Shown in pieces: positions 38,749 to 50,807 of a DNA stretch of 64,000 nucleotides. The notes beneath the pieces were generated by a model. That model was not told the DNA's origin. It made no database searches and saw only the letters and a program-made list of their open reading frames with translations. Source of the DNA: Serinus canaria (lineage: Eukaryota > Chordata > Aves > Passeriformes > Fringillidae); contig NC_066313.1 in NCBI RefSeq assembly GCF_022539315.1, positions 65,723,934 to 65,787,933 of the forward strand. The letters are read 5' to 3'. The translations under genes and the position numbers were made by a program. Within the stretch, counting starts at the first letter, position 1. Each line of letters opens with the position of its first letter.

Positions 38749-41156
38749 CTGAGAGATTTTTTTCTTTCAATTACTGGAAGCTCCCAAAATAGCACAAGTA
38801 GGGCTATCCTGATAGTATTTTCAGCTTTTCTGAAATTCAATATTTTTTTATACTGCTTATTATAGACATGTACTTTAAAGATGCAACTAAATTAATTTCT
38901 TTCCCATAGGTTTTTCCTTTCTGTCAAGCCACATGATTCAGTTTGTAACTGAGTAGTGTTCAGCTATTCACCACAGAAAATTGGTTTCAGAATTTGCTGA
39001 ATCACGTACTGCTTGGGCGTCCTTGTTTTTGCCAAAAATTTTGAAATATGGCATGAAAAATCTGTTTCCAAGAAGAGAGATTTCAGTTTTTCTCTTAGAG
39101 TATTTCTATATTTTTCTAGAATTCATATTGCCAGGGGTATTTTTATAATGACCATAAAATCTGCTGCACTCACTCAATCCTCCCATTATGTGTGAAAGAG
39201 CAACACTACATGCATTGGGTTAATTAGAGCATAATTCCCCAAGCAACATACATATGTGCTGGCACTGGAATGAAAAGTTTAGGCTGGTTGGCTGATTTTA
39301 ATAGTGCTCTATCATTTTCCATCTGTCAAAAAACAAACCAGTAGCCTATTCTGTCCCCTTCCGACCTCTCACAGAGAGAACATTCACTGGAGACACATGT
39401 TTTTATCAGGAACACTTGAGTCACCACCCAGCCTTCTAGTTCTGCACATACAAGATGGAGAGCACCATGGCAGGGTATTTGGCCATGGTATTTCTTTGCC
39501 CTTGTCAATATTGGGTGTCTTTAATAGTTCTCTGTAATCTCCATGCAGCTATGATAAACATGCAGCAATCTGTGTGTTAACGAGTACGCAGCATTGCTTT
39601 TCCTTCAGTGAAAGTCCTTGCTCAGAATCCTGTGTGAACAGGGTATATTTAATACTTAGGCAAACTGCCTGCAATAAAACTATTTTGAGCTCTCTTCTAG
39701 ATGATCTGCCCTTTAGATTAGTTCAGGTTCACACAGCTGCACAGCGAATAGAAATATTTCACAGCTCAATAAATGGGGCAGCTGGTATTTTGATTCATCT
39801 CAGAGCAATTTCACTGTGAATCAATAAAGTATGGTGCTCATTTTGAACAAAAGAGCACGTTTCATGGGATATCATCATTGTCATCATGGTCAGCTTCTAG
39901 CAGCCTAGAGATGAATGGATATGTCTCTCAGAGCCTTACCTTTTCTCATCTTAACGTACACACTGACATTTCACTTCCCTATCACTTATTAGGTCACAGC
40001 CATTTGAAAGAAAACAAACAAGAAAACAAACAAAATCAGAAAAAAGGAAAGAAGAAAAAAGATAAAAGGAAATGTTAGGCATTGCTTGCGTGAAAAACAA
40101 AAAGCAGCTGAAATTTCCCTTGTTTCCTGGGAGGGAGTACCCCACAGGGATATCAGAATATATCAATACTCCAGGAGCGCCTCACCATTGTAGAATCAGA
40201 ATTCCATTTTTTAACTTCTACAAAGGCTCTGCCTTCTATGCTAATTTTAACTTGGCTGTTTTGCACTTTCAAGACCACCCTTTTTTTCTTTCTCATGTTT
40301 CAGTCCAATGGTCTCTAAAATATGGCTCTAGTCTGTGTCAAGATATTTATCTTGTACCTTTGTCTGTAGAAATAATTCTTAAGTAGTCACTTTCTGCTTT
40401 GGTTTTATGTCAGTGATATTTCTTATCTTTTTGCTGAGATGCTGCTTGAATAACTATTGGCAGTATTTCAGATACTTCCTTATTTGTGTAATACAATGAC
40501 AATTCATTTCTTTTTGAAGATGGAAAATACAACCAGGGATCATCTCTTCATAAAACATCATTTGAAGGCCACTGAAGGTTTCATCTCTGGCTATTCAAGC
40601 CCAAGGCTACATTTATTTTTTAAAAAAATTATTGATTTTTTTCCTTCCCTTGCTCCATCTGAATTAAATAGATTTTTCTTGCATATTTTTCACAAGTCTA
40701 ATTTTCACTAATTATAATTTCCATTAATATGGCATAATATAGCTAAACTGATAACTCTGCTTCTACAACCACGTAGTTTTTATTCAAATTTTTACCTTTT
40801 AGCCTGAAATTATCAGTAGTTGGTCTTATTCCAAAGTTGTTTCCTTTTACTAAAATGGAACTTGGTTCATCTTTCAAAAGAACACAAAAACCTGCTCTTA
40901 AAAATTATGAGATTGTGCTTCACAGGAAAAAGATGGACAGTGAAACCTTGCCTGGAGCTAGGGATTTTTTCCTTGAATAACATAACAAACAGGAGCTCTT
41001 TCCTTATTTCTTGTAGTTGACCATATCACAAAGTGAATACTTAGCAAAAAATAACTATTTTGGTAAAATTATATATTTTGTTCAAAATCACAGCTTTTCT
41101 GAGCATAATATTATGGAATATTATTAATTATATTAATATTAAAATATGAATAGTAT
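38749..41156. other. Unique AT-rich non-coding DNA
   Basis: No gene or repeat family recognised. An A-rich CAAA/GAAA stretch lies at 40012-40074. A TTAATATT-rich patch at about 41120-41150 precedes the strong hairpin at 41157. Confidence 0.55.
40012..40074. repeat. A-rich low-complexity stretch
   Basis: AAACAAACAAGAAAAC units run into AAAAAAGGAAAGAAGAAAAAAG. It contains almost only purines plus isolated C residues. Confidence 0.85.
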
Positions 41157-41204
41157 AAATGAGCTCAAGAAAGGAGGGTATAGCCTCCTTTCTTGAGCTC
41201 ATTT
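41157..41204. repeat. Perfect inverted repeat (21-bp arms, 6-nt loop)
   Basis: The left arm (41157-41177, beginning AAATGAGCTC and ending GGAGG) is matched without mismatch by the right arm (41184-41204, CCTCC to GAGCTCATTT), with loop GTATAG. The arms include a SacI-type GAGCTC palindrome. No flanking target duplication or transposon ends were recognised, so a template-switch origin is more likely than a MITE. Confidence 0.97.
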
Positions 41205-41448
41205 AATAGCTTGACTCTAAACAGACCATTTTTTTGAGTGTGTGCATCACTCGCATCCCAAAAGAAAGAGGGGAAAAAAAGTCAGTCAATGGCCTTTTGA
41301 CCACTGCTAATTGTAGTCCTTAAAAGAGCTGTAGAAGCAGTCAACTTCATATTCTATACCAGAAGGGGATATTTGACACAGTACTGTTGATACCTCGAGA
41401 GGCTATCTAGAAGAAAAGCTAGGCAGTGTGAAAGGAATAAAGTAGGTA

Positions 41449-41454
41449 TTTATT
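41449..41454 (-). promoter_or_regulatory. LTR polyadenylation signal AATAAA
   Basis: AATAAA on the minus strand within CAATAAATACC, a context typical of retroviral R regions. It lies downstream of the TATA box in LTR orientation. Confidence 0.7.
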
Positions 41455-41561
41455 GAAAAGGCTTTCAAAGGATAAACCCTGGGCAGCACAAGAGCCGTGG
41501 CTCCACCCAAGATGGAGCCAAGATGGATGCGAGATGGATGACCAGTCACGAGTTTTCACAC

Positions 41562-41568
41562 TTTTATA
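41562..41568 (-). promoter_or_regulatory. LTR TATA box
   Basis: TATAAAA on the minus strand inside the solo LTR, at a plausible distance before the LTR polyadenylation signal. It marks the probable U3/R region. Present activity is unknown. Confidence 0.65.
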
Positions 41569-41802
41569 AGTTTTGGTCCATTTCCATGTTGGGGTTAATT
41601 GTCCAATTACAGCTTCAGGACATGAAGTCCCACCCTCCCAGTTTGCTCTCCTCAGTTTGCTGCTGTTTGTACTTTTTGGGTCTGAAGCTGCAATGGTGTC
41701 CTTGGTTCTCAGGCTGGAAAAGGATTGTTTTGTCTAACTGAACTGTGAAGAGAACTTGCTAACACTTTATGTGAAGTTTAGAGTTACATACTAATGCAGT
41801 AC

Positions 41803-44800
41803 AGAATATGGAAAATATGAAAGCTAAAATTTAAGGCACCACTGTACCACCTAGAAAAATTTTGAACTCCTCCCATGTATTTAATGATTTTTTTGTTTGT
41901 TTGTTTGTTTTTCATGAAGCCATGTTTTATTCCTCTTCTGGGAATTTTTGTCTGAGGTTTGGAGTGCACATTGCCTTAGAGTAAAAGATTGTCAGTGGGA
42001 TAGTCAAAAGGGTGTCTTGTCTCTGTGGATGGTGCTCACACACTTTTTATTTTCTGAACTTGTGGATTTTTCCTAAGAACTCCAATAGCCACTTGAACTC
42101 AAGTGGGATGTGGCGTGAAATTTGCCATCCATTCTTATCTGAGTTTTGATTTCTTTACAACATAGTGTTAACTCTGGTGTTAACTCTGCTTTGCCAGTTA
42201 TTTCATATCACTGTGGCTTTGGCAAAGAGTAAACAAAAATATTGTGGAAAATAAAGTGTTTGATGTGCTGAGGGATCTTTATTTAATATATTTTTAGCAA
42301 CTGGGAAAATTTTAGTCTTATTTCTCAAAAGCCCTTGCAGCAGTAATTTTATCCTGAATGTCAGTATCCCCATAGCCAAATATTTTTCATTTTCCACGAA
42401 GTGTTACAAAGACACAGTTAAAATGTACTTACAAGAGACAAACAATACTACTACAGGAGTAGCTGGGAAGAGAGTCATAATTTAAAGCTATATATATAGA
42501 GGAAAGAGAAAATGAATTTAACTTGCTATTAAAATAAATGGAAGCTCCTGGGATTTTCCTTTTTATTTTTCTGCAATTTTACAGAGGGAAGAAAGGCCAA
42601 GAATCTTCAAGGTAATTGGATGTCCAGCTGCATCTACAGCCATGAACATATGCCAAACCATGTAAGCCAAACCAGGTGTCTTGGTAAACAACATTTATGT
42701 TATGGTGGTAGGTTGTTAGCCTGCAAACACAAACTTTTGTGTTTGGCCTTGTAGTCTTTTATCTCAGACTTGAGGAAGAGAATTTTTTTGTCAAAATTTT
42801 TCAATATTTCAGCTGAATAGATTTTATCTTTCTGCAAATCTGCACATAGCTACATTCAAAAACTTAGTCCTCAAAATTGTCCTTAAATCCTCTTAAAATC
42901 CTGCCTAATTCTGGGTATGCCTCCAACCATATGGTTCTCTGTTTTGCCTAGGCTTCTGCAAACATATCTGTGGGAGCACCCAGAGCCTTTTGCATTCTCA
43001 GGTGAAGGAAATGTGATTCTGAGGACAAATCTACAGAAGCCCTAGATATTAGAGGAGTGAAGTAGGAGATGGAGGGTAGCTTCACATCTCAGCTCTTCTC
43101 ATATTGGAGGGATATGGACTCTCAAACTCCCATGAGGGTGACACAAAGGTGTCATACATACACCTTCATTTTTCCTGTTGCATCTGTGTAGCTCTGTGGA
43201 AAGAAATGCACAATGCAGAGACCAAAAGAAAGAAATTGAAGAGGCAACAAAATTCTTCCTAATAGGGGCAAAGGGCTGAGCTCATCAAGGTGATGGAAAT
43301 GGCTTGTATTCTGATTTCTCTTCTGTTCTCAGCGGTTTGGGCACCACCCACTGAGCATTCATTGAGTTATTACCAACATCTGCTACCTCAGAGATTCTGG
43401 ACACTTCAGTGGGCTATAGCATCAATAATTCCCACCCAGAAAAATAAATGTAGCCATCCTAAAAGTGGTCCTGTTGCCAAAGGAGATGACAGCAGCATGG
43501 CTGCAAACTCCCCTGAGCTGTCATGATTGCCCATTACCACCACTTCTGATTTAAAATGAGTAGAGCCTTGGCAGCTCTTCTTCATTTGTGATTTGATCTC
43601 ATTTGACACGCAGACCAATAATGTTTCTAGTTGTTGATAGCAGTACAAAAAAATTTGCAGGAGATACTTAAATACAAAAAGAGACAGGGTAGAAAGTGTC
43701 TGGAGAAGTTTCTGGGAAAGGCAGATTTAAACACTGGCATTGGTGTGGGAGGAATAAGAACTGGAACAGATTTCAAGTCTCAGAAGTAGATTCATTGTAG
43801 GGCTTAAGCACAAAAATTTACCTGTTCCTGTGTTTTACTGTTGGATAGTCAAGGCTCAAATTATATTTAATGTGGAAGTTTGCTGTGTGTAATTTAGACC
43901 ACTGTGTGATCAAAAGGATACTTAGGGGCAAACACTCACATTACTGCATGCATGTCATCTCTGAGACTGAAATTGCATTACTTGTGTGCTATGGAAGTCT
44001 TAGCTGGACCCTGAATTTAACTCAAGGTTCATAAATAGGCCAAAGACACATTCTTGATACATGTTGTTAAAATTAAAAAATGTACATGTATGGCCGTTAT
44101 AAAGCAATTTTTGCTGGCCTTAAAATATGGTGGGATTTCTTTTCTGAAGATTCTCTGAAAAACCTCTGGACTTCAGTCTATAAATCCTGGACTATTTTTG
44201 AAAGTAGAAGAGAAAAATAAAGAGGTAGTGATCTCCAAAAGGAACGTGGGAACATTACAATGGGTTCTTTCCCACTATTCAAAATCTAATGTATAGAAAA
44301 ATGCTGTCTACTATTTGTAAAGAAGACAAATGTATGATCTGTTTAATAGGTAACCAAATACATCTTTAGCTGCTGAAGGGAGGAACAGGGTAGGGGGAAG
44401 GTCAACTTAATGCCATTTCAGTTAGAAACACAATAGTTTGGGGTTTTCTTTCAGAGATTTTTTTATTAGTAACCACAGAAGCCAAAATTATTCAAATGAC
44501 ACAAATCCAGTGATTATCTGAAAAGTAATGGGATAATGTGCGAAATTATTTTTCCTTTTGTTCTGTCACATTTTTAAACCCTTTCTTGTGTTCATGTGGT
44601 GTAGAAAAACAAAGATTCTAAGGATTTTTCCCATCTTATTTATAATCTTCTTTGAAAATTTAATATTGCTGCTTTTAGCTATATAGTATTTAAATATAGG
44701 CTAGTACCCTGGCTAGTAGCCATTGCTCTGCAGAAGCAATGAAGAAATCCCAGGCTGTGGAAATTATTCTTCTTCATAAAGGGAAATATGATAAAAATTT

Positions 44801-45339
44801 GTAGGCAGAAGTAAATCCCAGCTTGTTCTTTTTCAGGCTGTCAGACATAGTGTTTTTGAAGGCTAAGCCAGCAGGTAGTGGGGCAGGTACTGTGGGGGTT
44901 TCTGCAGGCATTCCTTTCTTCCACATGCTCCTCTGAGGCTGTTCCCTATGTTCAGCACAGTTTCAGACAGAAAGGATTATTCTGTAAATGATGTATGTTT
45001 CTCTGCTCTAGCCAGCTCCTGCCCCTTTTGTTTTCTTTTCAAAGGGTAAAATACATAGCAATTATTTTTTCACTTGTAACTTGTTTCTCTGAGGCCAGAT
45101 ACAAAGCCATAAACCTCAGAGTTACCTAAGAAACTTCAGGTGATATAAAAAGAGTTTACTTTTTTGGAATCCATACATAAAAATAAAATTGGGGCTGCTA
45201 TTGGAGGCTGTGAGTCTCTCCTCTCCAATACAACCCATTAAGAAAAAGAGAGAGAGAGAGATGAGTGAAAGAAAAAGTAAAAACCACAGAAAAGTAATGG
45301 AGTTAAGGGAAAAAGGAACCTTGAAGGTCTCCATGTCCT
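41803..45339. other. Unique non-coding DNA
   Basis: A (GTTT)n stretch lies at 41888-41912, a GTGTTAACTCTG doublet at about 42165-42190, and an (AG)n stretch at about 45245-45260. No gene or interspersed repeat recognised in the rest. Confidence 0.55.
41888..41912. repeat. (GTTT)n simple repeat
   Basis: T-runs separated by single G at four-base spacing. A short microsatellite. Confidence 0.9.
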
Positions 45340-45770
45340 AACTTATAAATGTACACAGTGGATGCTGCCCTGAAATTTAAAAAACATATTTATTTAAAAG
45401 GTTCCATATTCTCTCTCAGCAAACTGATCCTTCACTGTGGGATTCTTTCTCTTAGAATTTTCTCTAATATCTAATGTAAATTTTCCTCACTGAAGTATTC
45501 TTTTATTTCCTGCCCTATTCCCTTTGTGAACACAAGCTGGTCTGCCTCTTAGCAGGTCCAAGAAATACACACAGTATGATTTTATATTTTCCCTCATTCT
45601 TCTCATTGCTACAATGAGCCAAACTCCTTTCCTCACATTTTCTTAAAGGTCCCATTTACAAGACTTCCAGTTATTAATGAGACTTCCCAGGACAGTACAC
45701 CAGAATTGGCCCATGACTTTCAGAACCACCTTTCAGTGGTTCTGAATATTATGGAAGGACTGCTTCAGTA
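45340..45770 (-). mobile_element. Ancient CR1 LINE fragment (antisense)
   Basis: On the minus strand the segment contains blocks that follow CR1 order: ATGTGAGGAAAGGAGTTTGG, then GGGAAAATATAAAATCATAC, later TTACATTAGATATTAGAGAA and CTAAGAGAAAGAATCCCACAG. These correspond to the well-known CR1 stretches (GATTAGATATTAGGAA and the following ACTG..GGGT part) with heavy substitution. No open frame remains. A perfect 11-bp hairpin (45719-45746) lies inside it. The assignment depends on remembered consensus, and the ends are approximate. Confidence 0.65.
45719..45746. repeat. Perfect inverted repeat (11-bp arms, 6-nt loop)
   Basis: TTCAGAACCAC and its exact reverse complement flank the loop CTTTCA. 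It lies within the old CR1 fragment and is not part of the CR1 consensus as I remember it. Confidence 0.9.
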
Positions 45771-47795
45771 TGTCATTCAATTTACACCTTCATCAGCATA
45801 AATATCTGTCAGTAGCTTCACTAGAAATTTGGGCTCACAGGGTGAGTTTATCTGACCAAATGTAGATAGTTAAATCTGATCTTGTCTCCCTAGCTCTCTT
45901 GGGTAGGGGAAACAGGCAGTTTTGAAGTAGGACTTCAGTCACGCAGAAGGAGATGTCTACATCTGATTGAGAATTAAAAAGAAATCAGATCTAAAAGAAA
46001 CACTAAAAACACCTAAAAGTGCCTATTATGTTTATTTAACTGTATGAAGTCTGGAGGTAAGCAACTCAGAGTGCAATTGCCTACAAGTCAATAATAGGAA
46101 CCTATGGAATAATATGTTTAGAAGAAACAGTCTAGGGCAGACTTTTGTTGATTTCCCATGCATACTTACAGAGAAATAGGTGACTGTATCTTCAGCAATT
46201 TCATATTTGCCCTGAAAAGGATGGCTAACCTTCAGAAGCTTCACAACATTCTCTAGGACATAGGGTGTTACAGAAGGATTGAACATTTATTTAGGCTATT
46301 AAAGCCAAAGGGGGAGCAAGAGGATGGAGCTAGGTGAAGATAAGGCTTTTCATTAATTAATTTTTCCTATAGCTCTGCAGTTTGGCACATATATGTCACA
46401 TTCAATATGTGATGCCTGATTAATCTGTAATATGAATGCAGAATTTTATACTGCTGTAAATTTTTTTAATATCTGAAAATGTATTCATAGTATACCTAAT
46501 TCTCCCACTGGGAGCACTGGCAAAATTCCCAGTGGCTTGAATAAAATAAATGCAGAATAAAGGAACAGGGTTTAAATCAAGAGTATAAACCAATTAGATA
46601 TTTTCATGTTTGGTCTTTGAACTTCTAAATATAATTAATGCCTATTGTTCTGTTTCAAAAGGCAGCAATCCTGTCAACCTTGCTGACTCTTCAGCCTTTT
46701 TCATGCCAACACTAAGGGCTGTTTTCTGTTCTGTTTTAGCCAAACACCATCATGTGCCCTTCCCATGTGCCCCTCTCTTCCCTTAGCATTCAATGTTCTT
46801 AGACTCCTTTTCCTAATCAAATCTTTTAACAGATGATAAGAGGGCAGAACATATGCAAATCATCTTAGTGAAATGGATGCTAAATAACTGAATCAGCAAC
46901 ATAACTTCCAACTACCACACTAATTAATCTCATATTTATGACTCATTGTCAACTGTACATTTTTGAAGTGCTGACAGATATAGCTGGCATCCAGCAGTAA
47001 ATAATGTTTCAATGGTCTCTTACAGGCCAGGATGCAATTTAAAGCTGTGAATGACTCAAAATAAGATGGGGTAACGTATAAACACAGACACACCAAATGA
47101 TTTTATCCCACCTTAATTACATAATTTTACTTTTTTATTTGGCTAGCTCTGTATTAGGAAATTGAATGTGTAGAATATTGTGCTCATTTGTCATGTACTT
47201 AAACACAACCCAACTGAACAATACCTATCAAACAGAAATGTTTGTCAGAAGTATCCTCATTACTCAGCAGTCAGTGCCATTCACTACCTGAGGCCAAACT
47301 GATTCTCTGGGATCATACACTATTAAGTAGATTCCCAGTGTATCTGATTAAATAAAGTGCAGAAATATACCTGTGAAACACTGTAGCATACATTGCTGGC
47401 TAAACTTTCCACCACCTACAGTTTTAATGAGGGGTTTCCTCTTCACTCGTTGTAAATTGCTCCAAGTGGGGCCATTAAACCCTCTGAGGGTGTGCACATT
47501 AGAAATATGGCAGCCTAGATTTGGCAGATCTTTCCTGACCAAAATGGCATGGATGATACCCTACTCCAGGGTCTTGAAATTGATTTGCAGGAAGTCCTAA
47601 ATCAGAAAATAGAGTCATCGTTGAAATATCCTCCCTGGCTTTTCTTTCTATTCCTGGGTATGGAACAGTCCATGACAGAAATTCACAACTAAGAAGAGAA
47701 ATCAATCTCTTATTTAAACATGTGCTTTATCAGACTGAATTCTTCCTGAATACCCATTCCATCTCAATTAGATTACATATATGCATATGTACATC
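45771..47795. other. Non-coding DNA with a CNE-like interval
   Basis: Mostly unremarkable. About 46826-47135 is evenly AT-rich, free of simple repeats and dense in homeodomain-type (TAATTA) and AP-1-like (TGACTCA, ATGACTC) motifs, as in vertebrate conserved non-coding elements. This is a resemblance only. A short pair of overlapping frames at 47348-47705 shows no domain. Confidence 0.45.
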
Positions 47796-47866
47796 ATACA
47801 CACACACACACACATATATCACATGCACACACACACACACACATACATACATACATATATATATAA
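47796..47866. repeat. Compound (CA)n-(TA)n-(CATA)n microsatellite
   Basis: Two CA tracts, separated by TATATCACATG, are followed by CATACATACATA and then TATATATATA. The His/Thr-rich reading frames over it are artefacts of the repeat. Confidence 0.95.
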
Positions 47867-50024
47867 CAATTCCATATCAGTGTCCTTGCACCTATGGTAT
47901 AATTGTAACAGTACAAGGACAAGGGACAGATGCAAACCTGGTAGGGACCTTCCTGATAAAAAACCTTTGTAGCATATATACTGGTGAACTCAAAGAGATG
48001 CTGGCCAAAACCTCTGTACAATTCAATAAGGAAAAGGTCTCCAGATCTGCAAGTCTCTATTCCTTCTCTGGTTCATGGTGGTTAACTTCTTCAATTAAAT
48101 CTTAAAATCAGAATTATTTATTTTACTATTTTTTGGTGATATATGAAGCCAAACTAGCTCAAGTTGGAGCTATTATTCCTATTGTGTGTGGACGTCTTAA
48201 TTTTGGGACATCTGCCCATGCATAATCAAAAATCTTTTAATATCTGATCTGTTATGCACACAGTTGAACTGCTCACAGCTATCTTCAACTATCTAGAAAA
48301 TATACCATGCAAAGTTAGTTGGTATAAACTCATTTAACAGATTATGGGAGGAAAAACCCCTCAATTTTAAAAAAGGGCCCAAAATAAACATGCAAGACAG
48401 ATTTAATGAGTCTCCATAAGGAGCGTTCATGGCTCTTTACTGACTACTGGAAATGCCAAGACAGGTGGTTTATAAAAATTAAACTCATAGTTTGCACAGG
48501 TTAACAAGAATAACACCCACAGAGATGTAAACAACTCTCTCAGTGCAGGAAGATGACATGGTTCCTAAGTTTTACCTCTTGGAAATTACCATGAGAGAGT
48601 TGAAAGGTGGGTGGGGAGGGTCAAAATTCTGAAACAAGATGAAAGAATTAATCTTATGAAAAACATTTCACATTGCTGTTTTACAATAGTAACCACTGTG
48701 GTTTAATTATTAAACTTTCATGAAAAACATAAAAGCAATAGCGTACATGATAAAGGTTGATTAGCTAACTTAAGAGCATTTATTTTTTTCAAAACACAAA
48801 AATACTGGTTATGGCACAAAGAGAGCAGCCCTCATAAACTGGACAACTCTATATCCTGCTGTCCTTCAAATGACTCTTTTCCAAAGCATGCATATCACTG
48901 TTGATTCCATTTCTTTTACAAACCTTTTGTCTTTTTGTGATTCATCTGTTCACTGGTTCTGATTTGTTCCAAATGATGTTTCTTACAATTTTTCTTGTAT
49001 CGACTGCTAATTGGTTTGTGTAATTGACAGAAAAAAAATAAAGATGTTTGCTTTTGAAATTGAGAGTATTTGAGTAAAAAAAATTGACCATTTTGTGTAA
49101 AACAAAAAAAAAAAACTTTTCAGAAAATTATTATTAAATGTCGCCACATCTCAGCTTTCTGTGAAAGCCATCAATACCTTACCCAGTGCCCAAATCAAAC
49201 AAATTTGCTGTATTAACAATTGGATCCAAATCCTTAGGCAATTTATCAAGTTTGTTGTCCTTAGGGGGATTTTCACTGATATGAAAACAGGGCATTCAGG
49301 AAGTGCTTGCAAACAGAAAAGAAATGTTGAATTTTGGTTCAAAGAGACTGGCCTGAGACTATATCTCCTTCCAAGAATAACAGTTTATAATCCATGCTTG
49401 TTTATGCCTAGAAGAAGGTGGATGGTAATTCCTCCTGCTATCTGTGAATTCTGTAGAGAACTAAGCTTTTAAATGGCTAAGACTTTCTGAAATGGATAAA
49501 GTATACATTTACTCCTAATACAGGCCAGCATAACAACTTGTAAGGAGTTCACTCAAAGACAAGGAACTAATTTTGTATAGGCTAGAGCTTTCATAGCATC
49601 TCATCATGTTCATTTGTCCACAGGGAAAGCTACTTTCCTAAAGAAAACACCAAAATGCAAAGGCAAGGGTTGTGCCAATGATTATAAACAAGGTAGAAGA
49701 AAGGAAAAGGTCTGTAAGAGAGGCACTGTGTTTCTTTAAACATGCAGAGTATAGAAATGTCAGTTTAGGGTAAGTTTAGCCATGTCAGTGTTCAGACAAT
49801 CCCCATGAAAGCTCAATTTGAGATTGTAACCACCTGAATTATAAAAAGGTACACTCATTGTCCACAAACAAAGAGCTAACACAGCTGGTCATTTTTCCTT
49901 CTACTCTGCAGAATCAGGTACTGTCAACTTTCTTGTCTAGGCAGAGGAAGGTAAATCTCATAGCAACTGACACGATGTGGAGCTTAGAAGTCTAGTTGGG
50001 GTAGAGTAAAATCCTCTGCCCTTC
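47867..50024. other. Unique AT-rich non-coding DNA
   Basis: No gene or repeat family recognised. A-runs occur at about 49030-49037 and 49104-49116. An open + frame at 49161-49472 (103 codons) overlaps a 63-codon minus frame and has no recognisable domain. Confidence 0.55.
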
Positions 50025-50090
50025 TTTTTTTTTTTTTTTTCCCCACAAAAAATGCGCTTTCCTATATTTCTACTTTTTTTTTTCCCTTTT
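50025..50090. repeat. T-rich low-complexity stretch
   Basis: A T16 run (50025-50040), then CCCC and a second T-run with CCC. It lies just before the left copy of the duplicated unit. Confidence 0.85.
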
Positions 50091-50152
50091 TGACCATTCA
50101 TTTTCCCATTTCCCAAATACTGTTTCCTTCTTCCACAGGCAAAGTATGTTTG

Positions 50153-50807
50153 GAAGAATGGGAGAATAGTCTCTCTCTAAAGAGGAAACCAAACAAGACT
50201 CCTGCTTCACAGTGGCACGCTAGCATGATGTAAGGAAAGCACTCAGGCTTGACTTTCACTCTCTGTAAGGGTCTATAGCCTCGAGGACAAGGGAAAGAGC
50301 TCTCCTCTAGGTATGTGGTGCTTTCAACACAGCTTCCTATCCCTCTGCTGTTGAGCAGAAAGGAAAAAGCACGGTTTTAGTAAGGCTTAAAAAGCAGGAT
50401 ATTTTTGCTGCTGATGAGGTCAACATTCACACATTAATGCAGTCTGAATGGATTTTCAATTAAACAATGCTGAGATGAACCTGTCACCAAGGAAATATGA
50501 GCAGATGGAGGAAGCAAATGCAAGACAGGAAATGTTATTAGTTTCATACTATTTTGTCCTCAGTGGCATCAGTTCTGTTCCTCCATGAGGCACACAGGAT
50601 GAGTTTGAAGATGAAAAATGCATTGATAGCATTTGATTCATTCTCTTTCTACTGTTTGGCAAGTAGTCATGCTGTGCACTGCCACCAATTCTGGTGACCT
50701 TGAAGGTCAATCATTCCATATTTTGAGCAAGTGCTTGCTCATCTCATTCTAAACAATGAAATCCCCAGTGTAGCACAATGTAATGAAATTATTCAAAGCC
50801 TCTCAAG
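50153..50807 (+). repeat. Duplicated unit, left copy (mosaic divergence)
   Basis: The unit begins at GGGAGAATAGTC and is paired with 56033-56711. The first ~290 bases are clearly homologous but diverged, with many substitutions and indels; shared blocks include ACAAGGGAAAGAGCTC, CTGCTGTTGAGCA and ACATTCACACATTAA. From about 50469 to 50807 there are only six differences in 339 bases, and 50501-50750 is identical over 250 bases. No domain or known repeat family was recognised in it, and it is not coding by any frame I trust. Confidence 0.93.

Larger units (their letters stand above)
41385..41798 (-). mobile_element. Solo LTR of an avian endogenous retrovirus
   Basis: The 414-bp segment is bounded by TG and CA when read on the minus strand. 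On that strand it carries a TATAAAA box (41568 down to 41562). About 110 bases downstream is an AATAAA polyadenylation signal (41454 down to 41449) within CAATAAATACC, then a tail ending in CTCGAGGTATCAACA. The + strand pattern (GGCAGCACAAGAGCCG, CAAGATGGAGCCAAGATGG, GGGGTTAATTGTCCAATTA) matches an LTR type I recall as widespread in passerines. GTAC flanks both ends (41381-41384 and 41799-41802) as a candidate 4-bp target duplication. No gag, pol or env sequence adjoins it, so it is a product of LTR-LTR recombination and encodes no protein. Confidence 0.85.

Noticed and set aside
47722..48105. 127-codon + frame with Thr/His repeats
   Set aside because: It reads through the CA/TA microsatellite, and the composition comes from the repeat.
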